This document shows positions 1 through 5,920 of a stretch of DNA of 9,255 nucleotides, in pieces. The DNA comes from JAMWZF01 sp041628615. GTDB taxonomy: Bacteria > Pseudomonadota > Alphaproteobacteria > Rhodobacterales > Rhodobacteraceae. Location of the stretch: NCBI GenBank assembly GCA_041628615.1, contig JBFKOW010000138.1:1-9255 (forward strand), written 5' to 3'. How positions within the stretch are numbered: the stretch's first letter is position 1; each line of letters begins with the position of its first letter. Position numbers and translations under genes: made by a program. The notes beneath the pieces were generated by a model. The model saw nothing but the letters and a program-made list of their open reading frames with translations, made no database searches and had not been told where the DNA came from.

Positions 1-1121
1 ACCTCCGCCCAGGTTCCTTCCCGTGACGAGCGCTGGACGGCCTCGACGGTTTGCTGGACCAGCAATGCTTCGCGGAAATCGGGCGAGCAGGCGCCGCCGG
101 AGGCGTGGGCGCCGATGAGTTCGGCAACCTCGATCAGCTTCAGGTCGTTGAACCCGAGGTGATGTCCGGGCGCCGGGCAAAACCGGTCATAGGGCGGATG
201 GGCGGGGCCGGACTCGATCCGCCGGAATCCCTGCCGACCGGCCGGTCCGCCGTACAGGTGCAGTTCGTTCATCCGCTCGTAGCTGAAGGCCAGCGCCCCC
301 TTCGTGCCCGAGATCTCGAAGGACAGGTCCATGGTCCGGCCCGTTGCGGCCCAGTTCGCCTCGAAGCTGCCGCACACCCCGGACTCGAATTCGATCAGCG
401 CATGGGTCATGTCGTCCACGGTCACCGGCCTGCGTTCGGCGGACCCGGCTCGAACCGGTCGGTCCGCATGCAGCGTCCGGCACTGCCCGGCGACGCGGGC
501 GATGGGACCAAGCAGGTAGCGGCCAAGCGATATGATGTGACTGCCGATGTCGGCGAGCGCCCCGCCGCCCTCGGGATCGGTGCGGAACGAATGCGGCGCG
601 TCGGGATCGGCCATGTAGTTCTCGGCATGGCGGCCGCGAAACCCCGTCACGGCGCCGATCTCGCCGGCGTCGAGGATCTCCTTGGCCAGCCGGATCATCG
701 GGTTGCGCAGGAAGTTGAAGCCGACCGAGGTGACGACCCCGGCCGCCTCCGCCGCCTCGGTCATGATCCGGGCCGACGCGGCCGTGGTGGAGAGCGGCTT
801 TTCGCAATAGACCGTCTTGCCTGCGGCGATGGCGGCGAGGGCCATGGGCTCGTGCAGGGCGTTCGGCGCAGCGATCGCCACGATATCCACTTCAGGATCG
901 GCAACCAGGGCACGCCAGTCCGCGGTGGCGCGGGCGAAACCGAGTGCGCGGGCGTTGCGGCGGGCGAGGTCCTCCGTCGCATCCGCGATGATCGCCTTCA
1001 CGGGTACCGCGGGCAGGTTGAACAGTCCGGCGGCCGCGCCAAACGCGTGGGCGTGGGCCCGGCCCATGAAGCCGGACCCGATCAGGCCGATCCCAACCCG
1101 CGGTCTGTCATCGAGCGTCAT
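1..1121 (-). CDS. Gfo/Idh/MocA family NAD(P)-dependent oxidoreductase, 3' end cut by window edge
   Basis: This cytoplasmic dehydrogenase probably oxidises a hydroxyl of a sugar, sugar acid or cyclitol with NAD(P)+. The 373 visible codons begin with a Rossmann dinucleotide-binding motif (GLIGSGFMG, residues 12-20). The family hallmark EKP lies in AGKTVYCEKPL (residues 100-110), and a D-x3-H pair in DIGSH (191-195) matches the usual catalytic Asp/His spacing. The C-terminal alpha/beta domain follows. The last visible residues (REGTWAEV) resemble the usual end of the family, so probably only a few residues are missing. The ATG at 1121 is chosen because it lies 4 nt after the permease stop, with an AAGG-type ribosome site about 10 nt upstream; an ATG at 1129 meets a stop after three codons. 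It is the last visible gene of the importer operon, so it probably acts on the imported compound or its first product. The substrate is unknown. Confidence 0.93.
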   Translation of the reverse strand, partial: MTLDDRPRVGIGLIGSGFMGRAHAHAFGAAAGLFNLPAVPVKAIIADATEDLARRNARALGFARATADWRALVADPEVDIVAIAAPNALHEPMALAAIAAGKTVYCEKPLSTTAASARIMTEAAEAAGVVTSVGFNFLRNPMIRLAKEILDAGEIGAVTGFRGRHAENYMADPDAPHSFRTDPEGGGALADIGSHIISLGRYLLGPIARVAGQCRTLHADRPVRAGSAERRPVTVDDMTHALIEFESGVCGSFEANWAATGRTMDLSFEISGTKGALAFSYERMNELHLYGGPAGRQGFRRIESGPAHPPYDRFCPAPGHHLGFNDLKLIEVAELIGAHASGGACSPDFREALLVQQTVEAVQRSSREGTWAE

Positions 1122-1125
1122 CGTG

Positions 1126-2064
1126 TCATCGCCTTGATTTCAGGTTGTCGAGCCAGACTGCCACGATGATCACGATGCCGATCAACACCTGCTGATAGAA
1201 CGACGAGATGCCGAGGATGTTCAGTCCGTTCGTGATCATGGCCATGATCAGGGCGCCGACCAGCGCGGTCAGGGCCTCGCCCCGCCCGCCGGTGAAGCTG
1301 ACCCCGCCGATGATCACCGCGGCGATCGCCTGCAGCTCGATCCCCTGGGCAACGCTGGGCGGCGTGGCTGCCAGCCGGCCGGTCATCACCACCGCCGCGA
1401 GGGCGGCCATGAAGCCGGACAGCATGTAGATCTTCAGTTTCTGGCGGTCGACCGGGATGCCTTCGAGCCGGGCCACCCGTTCATTGCCGCCGATCGCGTA
1501 GACATGCCGGCCGAAGACCGTGGTGTGCAGCATCACCCAGATCGCGGCGAACGTGACGATCACGAAATAGAGCGGGACCGGCAGGCCGAGGAGTTTCGCG
1601 TTGCCGATCCACAGGAACAGAGGCTCCAGCACCGGGTAGGAAACCCCGTCCGTGATCACGAGCGCCATCCCCCGTGCGATCCCCAGCATCCCCAGGGTGG
1701 CGATGAAGGGCGGAATGCGCATCCGGGTGATCACCATGCCGTTGATCCAGCCGGCGAAGGTGCCCACCAGCAGCCCGGCGACCAGCGCGAGCGTTGGATC
1801 GACGCCGGCCTGGATCAGCCAGCCGATGGTCACTGCCGAAAGGGCCAGGACCGAACCGACCGAGAGGTCGATCCCGCCGGAGATGATCACCACCGCCTGC
1901 CCGGCGGCGAGGATCGCGACGATCGAGACCTGCTTCATCAGGTTGGTCATGTTGCCGACCGTCATGAAGTAGGGCGAGGCGAAGGACAGCGCGAGGGCCA
2001 GGAGGAGAGCCACGAGGACAATCCATGTCAGCGGACGCGACTTCAGGCGGGCGAACAGGGTCAT
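1126..2064 (-). CDS. CUT2-family (RbsC/FrcC-like) sugar ABC transporter permease
   Basis: This inner-membrane subunit forms the translocation path of a ribose/fructose-type importer, probably as a homodimer. The 312-residue length is normal for the family, and the protein is hydrophobic almost throughout, with about 8-10 membrane segments. Family landmarks are GGIDLSVGS (residues 63-71), the conserved stretch around MRIPPFIATLGM (115-126), the cytoplasmic loop GRHVYAIGGNERVARLEGI (185-203), and IGGVSFTGGRG (252-262), which matches the region that contacts the ATPase. Its ATG overlaps the ATPase stop codon by 4 nt (ATGA), implying translational coupling. The downstream oxidoreductase starts 4 nt after its stop. 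The family assignment is firm. The sugar is not specified by the permease sequence. Confidence 0.96.
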   Translation of the reverse strand: MTLFARLKSRPLTWIVLVALLLALALSFASPYFMTVGNMTNLMKQVSIVAILAAGQAVVIISGGIDLSVGSVLALSAVTIGWLIQAGVDPTLALVAGLLVGTFAGWINGMVITRMRIPPFIATLGMLGIARGMALVITDGVSYPVLEPLFLWIGNAKLLGLPVPLYFVIVTFAAIWVMLHTTVFGRHVYAIGGNERVARLEGIPVDRQKLKIYMLSGFMAALAAVVMTGRLAATPPSVAQGIELQAIAAVIIGGVSFTGGRGEALTALVGALIMAMITNGLNILGISSFYQQVLIGIVIIVAVWLDNLKSRR

Positions 2065-2852
2065 GCGTCGGCCTCTGCCGGACGTTCGATGGGCCGCCCG
2101 GAAATGATCATCTGGACGATCTCGTCCTGGGTGAAGTCCCGCGTCCGGGCGGTGATCACGTTTTCGCCGCCCTTCAGGATCGTGATCCGGTCAGTGAAGT
2201 TGTAGACATCGTGGATGTCGTGGCTGATCCACAGGATGCCGATGCCGTGGGTCTTGAGTTCGCCGATCAGTTCGATGACCTTCTGGCTTTCCTCCATGCC
2301 GAGCGCGGCAGTCGGTTCGTCCATGATCAGGATCCGGGCGTCGAAATGCACGGCCCGGCTGATCGAGATGCACTGGCGCTGGCCGCCGGACATGCTCTCG
2401 ACCTCGGAGTCGAGCGATCCGATGCGGATGTTGAGCCGGCCAAGAGCCTGCTCCGCCTCGTCCCGCATGGCCCGCTTGCGAAGGAATCCCCAGCGGTGCC
2501 TTTCACGCCCCATGAACAGGTTGGCCGGCGCATGCAGGTTCCCGCACAGGGCAAGCTCCTGATAGATGGTCTCGATTCCGTAGCGGCGGGCGTCGTTGGG
2601 GTTCGAGATCCCCACCTTCTTGCCGCCGATGAAGATGTCGCCCTCGTCGGGCACCTCCGCCCCGGCGAGGCACTTGATCAACGTGGACTTGCCGGCGCCG
2701 TTATGGCCCAGAACCCCGAGGACCTCGCCGGGATACAGCGTGAGATGGGCCCGGCTCAGGGCCTGAAGGCCCCCGAAATGCTTGGATATGCCGCGCATCT
2801 CGACCAGCGGGGTGACGTCAGGCCGCGTCCCGGCCTCGGTGTCGATCGCCAT
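2061..2852 (-). CDS. CUT2-family sugar ABC transporter ATP-binding protein, single-domain (FrcA-like)
   Basis: This cytoplasmic ATPase powers the importer. From the chosen start it has 263 residues: Walker A GHNGAGKS (49-56), Q-loop Gln98 in YQEL, signature MSGGQRQ (153-159), Walker B ILIMDEP (174-180) and the switch His211 in SHDIHD. All catalytic residues are intact. Many CUT2 transporters (RbsA, XylG, MglA) carry two fused ABC domains; this protein has one, as in the rhizobial fructose protein FrcA, so it should work as a homodimer. An upstream in-frame ATG at 2867 would add five residues. The ATG at 2852 is preferred because a perfect GGAGG lies 5 nt before it, while nothing resembling a ribosome site precedes 2867. 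It overlaps the permease start by 4 nt and lies 84 nt after the binding-protein stop. Confidence 0.95.
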   Translation of the reverse strand: MAIDTEAGTRPDVTPLVEMRGISKHFGGLQALSRAHLTLYPGEVLGVLGHNGAGKSTLIKCLAGAEVPDEGDIFIGGKKVGISNPNDARRYGIETIYQELALCGNLHAPANLFMGRERHRWGFLRKRAMRDEAEQALGRLNIRIGSLDSEVESMSGGQRQCISISRAVHFDARILIMDEPTAALGMEESQKVIELIGELKTHGIGILWISHDIHDVYNFTDRITILKGGENVITARTRDFTQDEIVQMIISGRPIERPAEADA

Positions 2853-2857
2853 GCCGT

Positions 2858-2862
2858 CCTCC
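2858..2862 (-). promoter_or_regulatory. Ribosome binding site that decides the ATPase start
   Basis: GGAGG on the minus strand, 5 nt before the ATG at 2852. It lies inside the coding sequence if translation began at the upstream ATG at 2867, so it argues for the shorter ATPase. Confidence 0.75.
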
Positions 2863-2887
2863 AACATGATCTGCGGTCGGTCGGGCG

Positions 2888-2909
2888 GGGCCGGGATCGT
2901 TCCCGGCCC
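2888..2909 (-). promoter_or_regulatory. Intergenic mRNA hairpin between binding-protein and ATPase genes
   Basis: A perfect inverted repeat has 9-bp arms (GGGCCGGGA / TCCCGGCCC) and a 4-nt loop. It lies 27 nt after the binding-protein stop and upstream of the ATPase. No T-run follows on the minus strand, so a full intrinsic terminator is unlikely. Stem-loops at this position in ABC operons such as malE-malF are known to protect the upstream message or cut readthrough, giving more binding protein than membrane complex. That role is inferred here from position and structure. Confidence 0.6.
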
Positions 2910-2936
2910 TCGCGATGATGGGACACGGGTGCCGCG

Positions 2937-3902
2937 TCAGTCCAGCGTGATCCCGCGCGCGGCCAGGTACTGGTCGGTGACGTCCGCTGCCGTCATGACC
3001 GAGCTTTGCACCACGATCCAGTCGTCGAGGTCCGCGCCCTCGGTGACGAGGCGATAGGCGGCCATGACCGCTTCGTAGCCGACGAGGTCGGTATTGCCGT
3101 CGATCGTCGCGTCGAGCTCGCCTGCCTTGAGACCGGAGAGGGCGGACGGGATCGCGTCGTTGCCGACGATCAGGACCTCGTCGAGGCGGCCGGCGCCCTT
3201 GACCGCCTGCACCGCGCCGAGCGCCATCAGGTCGTTGGAGCCGATGATCGCGTCCACCTCGGGGTGCGACTGCAGGATGTCCTCGGCCGCCTTCAGGCCC
3301 TTTTCCTGGTCCCAGTCGGCGGCGATCGAAGCCACGATCTCGATATCGGGATAGCCCGCGAAGACGTCGCGCATGCCGTTCAGCCGCAATTCTGCGGTCG
3401 AGGAACCGCGGAACCCCTCGAGGATGGCGACCTGGCCTGCGCCGCCCATTTCCTCGGCCACCCAGCGCGCGATGCCGGACTGGGACTGGTATTCGTCGAG
3501 CCCGACGAAGGTTTCGACCCTGGCCGGGCCCTCGTCGACGCGGGTGTCGGCCGTGATGATCGGAATTCCGAGGCCGTTCGCCTCCATCACCTTCGGGATC
3601 AGGGCGGTGCCGTTCATCGGCACCAGAACGATGGCGTCCGGGCTCTTGACCAGTTCCGTCTCGACCACCGCGATCTGGCCTTCGATGTCGCCGTTGAATT
3701 CGGCCGAGACGAAGGTCAGGTCGATGCCGAGTTCCTCCGCCGCCCGCTTGGCGCCCTCGCCCATGCGCCAATAGTAGGGGTTGGTCATGTCCTTCACGAT
3801 GAAGGAGATGCTGACGTTGTCCTGGGCGGCAGCGGGGCCGCTCAGCGTCGCGGTTATCGCCAGGGCGCCCAGCCCGGCGGCAAGGGTCTTCTTCGGCGTC
3901 AT
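2937..3902 (-). CDS. Periplasmic sugar-binding protein of CUT2 ABC importer (RbsB-like, Peripla_BP_4 type)
   Basis: This secreted receptor captures the substrate in the periplasm and delivers it to the permease. The 321-residue protein starts with a clear signal peptide: two lysines, a hydrophobic core, and an AAA-Q cleavage site near residues 26/27. The mature part shows the RbsB-type pattern: VKDMTNPYYWRMGEGAKRAA in the first lobe, IITADTRVDEG as the central ligand-binding stretch, EGFRGSSTAELRLNGM, then GSNDLMALGAVQAVKGAG and GNDAIPSALSGLKAG in the second lobe. The start is supported by GGGAGGAA shortly before the ATG. It is the first transporter gene of the leftward unit, 146 nt after the regulator stop and 84 nt before the ATPase start. 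The fold predicts a small sugar or polyol (pentose, hexose or inositol type), but the ligand cannot be named from the sequence. Confidence 0.95.
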   Translation of the reverse strand: MTPKKTLAAGLGALAITATLSGPAAAQDNVSISFIVKDMTNPYYWRMGEGAKRAAEELGIDLTFVSAEFNGDIEGQIAVVETELVKSPDAIVLVPMNGTALIPKVMEANGLGIPIITADTRVDEGPARVETFVGLDEYQSQSGIARWVAEEMGGAGQVAILEGFRGSSTAELRLNGMRDVFAGYPDIEIVASIAADWDQEKGLKAAEDILQSHPEVDAIIGSNDLMALGAVQAVKGAGRLDEVLIVGNDAIPSALSGLKAGELDATIDGNTDLVGYEAVMAAYRLVTEGADLDDWIVVQSSVMTAADVTDQYLAARGITLD

Positions 3903-4048
3903 TCTCAGTTCCTCCCAGAATGCTCATCGGGCCGCGGGGCCGGTGATTTCCGCCCGGTCGAGCCCTTGCCCGGAACAGTGCAGGGGATGCCGACGGTCTG
4001 ACGAGGGCGCAGATGTCCAAATTGAGTCATGCTGCCCGTTCCGATCGA
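3903..4048 (-). promoter_or_regulatory. Upstream region of the importer operon
   Basis: 146 nt lie between the regulator stop and the binding-protein start, long enough for the transporter genes to have their own promoter. The region contains a copy of TGTCCAAAT at 4014-4022 and a GGGAGGAA ribosome site next to the start codon. I see no convincing -35/-10 pair, so the promoter is inferred from spacing and the shared motif. Confidence 0.5.
4014..4022. promoter_or_regulatory. Candidate operator, copy 2 (TGTCCAAAT)
   Basis: These nine bases are identical to a stretch in the other intergenic region beside the regulator gene (5810-5818). Similarity continues downstream with one shift: TTGAGTCAT here against CTGACAT there. 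The copy lies 112 nt upstream of the binding-protein start. It may bind the adjacent winged-helix protein; this is inference from position and repetition. Confidence 0.45.
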
Positions 4049-5752
4049 TCAGTAGCGGCCGTTGCGCCGCATCTGAGCGTCGATCCGGTTCTGGGCCGCG
4101 GCGAGGGCCCGACCCGGTTCGATCTCGCGGCGCAGCATCGTGTGGATCTCTTCGCCAAGGATCCGCAGGATGTCGCTGAATTCCGGCACCGGCGGACGCG
4201 GCCAGATCTGAACCTCGCCGCGGCGCTCCATGCCGTCGACGGTGGCGATCAGGCCGCTTTGTGCCCGGACCTCGGGATCTGCGCTGGTCGAGAACCGTGG
4301 GCTGGTCAGGTTGCCGTTCTGGACGTACCACTTCATCAGTTCGGGCCGGGTCAGGTATTCCAGCATCTTCCACGACGCCTGACGCCTGCCGTCGTCCAGC
4401 CGGGTCGGGATCGACAGCGCGAAGCCCCCGATCGGAGACACCGGCCGGGCGCCGGGCGCGGGCGGATGCGGCAGGAAGTGGACTGCGCCGTGGGCCGCGG
4501 CGTTCGGATTGAGTTCGAAGGCCGCGGCGCGGATCGACCAGCCGTATGTCATCGCGGCGTGGCCGCCCGAGAACAGCGCGATGCGCCGATCCCAGTCGCA
4601 GCTCAGGCTCTCGGGGTGGGCGAATTGCAGCAGCTCCAGCAAGAAGTCGGCCGCATGCCGGGCCGCCTCGGTCTGCAGCTGGGGGCGGAACTGCGGCCCC
4701 TCGATGCGGGTCACGTCGAAATCCTCGCCCACCCGGGTCAGGTCGATGATCGGCTGGCCGAAATCCGCAAGCGTCTGCAGGAAGGTATGGGCCACTGGCG
4801 TGCCGCGCCCGTAGTTCATCACGATGCCCGAGGTGTTCAGCGAGGCGCGGTCCAGCACTCGCGCCGCGCGCAGCAGGTCTTCTGTCGTGCGCGGGATCTC
4901 GAGACCGGCTTCCGAGAGAAGATCCGCCCGGCAGAACAGAAGCTCCACCGTCGGCTGGATCGGCAGCCCGTAGGTATTCCCGGCCCAGGCGCAGCCGCGG
5001 AGCGCTGCGGCATGGAAGTCGGCCGTGCTGTAGCGCTGGCTGGCCATCGTGTCGTCAAGGGGCTCTATGACCCCGGCCTCGGCCAGTTGGCCCATCCATG
5101 GCAGGTCCACCGCCACGAGATCGTAGGCCGACCTCGGGCGCTTCGCGTTTCGCAGGATTTCCGCGAGCAGGGAGTCGATCGGCAGGGTCTCGACCTCGAC
5201 GGCGCAGCCGCAAAGCTCCTCCAGGCTCGAGGCCTTGGACTTGAGCGTGCGGAACGTCGGATCGATCGAACCGAGAATGCGGAATGGCCGTCCGTAGCCG
5301 ATTCCCCGGCGCATCGGCGTCGGATAGGCGAGGATGCGCGAGGCCATGTAGGAGCCGCCGAAATAGAATTCGCCCAACTCGCCATCCCCGGTGTTGAAGC
5401 CGAAGGTGCCGCCGACAAGAGCCTTGAGCTGGATCGCGTAGCTTTCGAATTCCTCGATCATCCGCCGCGTCGGATGCAGCGAGAACGTCTTGCCCGATCT
5501 TGACCGGGGCCGCTTGTGGATCAGGCCCTCGTCGATCAGTTCGCCGATCCGGCGCAGGGCCGTGCCATAGGGCACCTCCGATGCCATCGCGGCCGAGGTC
5601 GCGGTAACCATCCTGCCCTCGAGATGCCGCCGGACGACGTAGGTGATGATGTTCCAGCGCGGGTCGACGGCCGCCAGCGGCGCGCGCTTCTCCGCGATCT
5701 CGCGCGTTGCCTCCGCAAAGGACAGGATCCGCAGCAGCTCGTCTCGCGTCAT
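4049..5752 (-). CDS. Winged-helix DNA-binding domain fused to a family-1 solute-binding domain; probable cytoplasmic transcriptional regulator
   Basis: This 567-residue protein looks like a one-component sensor-regulator. Residues about 33-112 form a MarR-like winged helix: helices around WNIITYVVRRHLEG, a recognition region near MASEVPYGTALRRIGELIDEG, and a wing HKRPRSRSGKTFSLHP. Residues about 156-567 read as a complete SBP_bac_1 (MalE/UgpB-type) fold: YDLVAVDLPWMGQLAEAGVI (210-229), then YGLPIQPTVELLFCRADLLSEAGL, ALFSGGHAAMTYGW and SPIGGFALSIP. There is no signal peptide, lipobox or membrane segment, so the binding fold must lie in the cytoplasm. The ATG at 5752 is preferred for its AGGGGG site 7 nt upstream; a GTG at 5782 would add ten residues. 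The neighbouring importer uses a different (RbsB-type) receptor, so this is not a transport subunit. Automatic annotation could wrongly call it an extracellular binding protein. E. coli SgrR, a helix-turn-helix protein fused to a family-5 binding domain, is an analogue. The regulatory role is inferred. Confidence 0.88.
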   Translation of the reverse strand: MTRDELLRILSFAEATREIAEKRAPLAAVDPRWNIITYVVRRHLEGRMVTATSAAMASEVPYGTALRRIGELIDEGLIHKRPRSRSGKTFSLHPTRRMIEEFESYAIQLKALVGGTFGFNTGDGELGEFYFGGSYMASRILAYPTPMRRGIGYGRPFRILGSIDPTFRTLKSKASSLEELCGCAVEVETLPIDSLLAEILRNAKRPRSAYDLVAVDLPWMGQLAEAGVIEPLDDTMASQRYSTADFHAAALRGCAWAGNTYGLPIQPTVELLFCRADLLSEAGLEIPRTTEDLLRAARVLDRASLNTSGIVMNYGRGTPVAHTFLQTLADFGQPIIDLTRVGEDFDVTRIEGPQFRPQLQTEAARHAADFLLELLQFAHPESLSCDWDRRIALFSGGHAAMTYGWSIRAAAFELNPNAAAHGAVHFLPHPPAPGARPVSPIGGFALSIPTRLDDGRRQASWKMLEYLTRPELMKWYVQNGNLTSPRFSTSADPEVRAQSGLIATVDGMERRGEVQIWPRPPVPEFSDILRILGEEIHTMLRREIEPGRALAAAQNRIDAQMRRNGRY

Positions 5753-5809
5753 CGGTTGGCCCCCTGTGCCGCACCAAACCACGACTCCGCCCGTGTCAAA
5801 GTCAAGAAC

Positions 5810-5828
5810 TGTCCAAATCTGACATTTG
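5810..5828. promoter_or_regulatory. Candidate operator, copy 1 (TGTCCAAAT with dyad)
   Basis: TGTCCAAAT is shared exactly with 4014-4022. Here it overlaps two nested inverted repeats: TGTC-N7-GACA (5810-5824) and CAAAT-N5-ATTTG (5814-5828). A related TGTCAAA lies 16 nt upstream at 5794, about one and a half helical turns away. Dyad symmetry next to a winged-helix gene suggests an autoregulatory binding site that could also act on the divergent GMC gene. Confidence 0.5.
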
Positions 5829-5852
5829 TGCCGTTAATCGCCCGGTTTCGGT

Positions 5853-5867
5853 GTGCGACCCTCGCAC
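5853..5867. promoter_or_regulatory. Palindrome GTGCGA-CCC-TCGCAC in the GMC leader
   Basis: A perfect inverted repeat with 6-bp arms and a 3-nt centre ends 53 nt before the GMC start. A further half-site, GTGCGA, occurs at 5893-5898. It could be an operator for a second regulator or a small hairpin in the leader. No T-run follows, so it is not a terminator. Confidence 0.4.
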
Positions 5868-5920
5868 GGTAGCGCTGCGAGACAGCAATGCCGTGCGACT
5901 GCGAGCCCGGGGGAGAAGCG

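Larger units (their letters stand above)
5753..5920. promoter_or_regulatory. Divergent intergenic promoter region
   Basis: 168 nt separate the start codons of the leftward regulator gene and the rightward GMC oxidoreductase gene, so both promoters should lie here. The part from about 5790 to 5850 is richer in A and T than the surrounding sequence. It holds TGTCAAA at 5794-5800, TGTCCAAAT at 5810-5818, a CAAAT/ATTTG dyad, and the palindrome at 5853-5867. I could not assign clear -35/-10 boxes. Confidence 0.7.

Noticed and set aside
51..1169. A 372-codon open frame on the plus strand opposite the first oxidoreductase
   Set aside because: It is antisense to a clear Gfo/Idh/MocA gene and its composition (Gly, Arg, Ala and Asp runs) matches a GC-rich shadow frame with no recognisable domain.
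2818..4020. A 400-codon minus-strand frame overlapping the binding-protein gene
   Set aside because: It is an out-of-frame reading of the binding-protein gene dominated by Arg and Gly. The real frame has a signal peptide and a conserved fold.
4013..5503. A 496-codon plus-strand frame opposite the regulator gene
   Set aside because: The minus strand carries two recognisable domains. This frame has none and is rich in Arg, Gly and Gln as expected of an antisense shadow.
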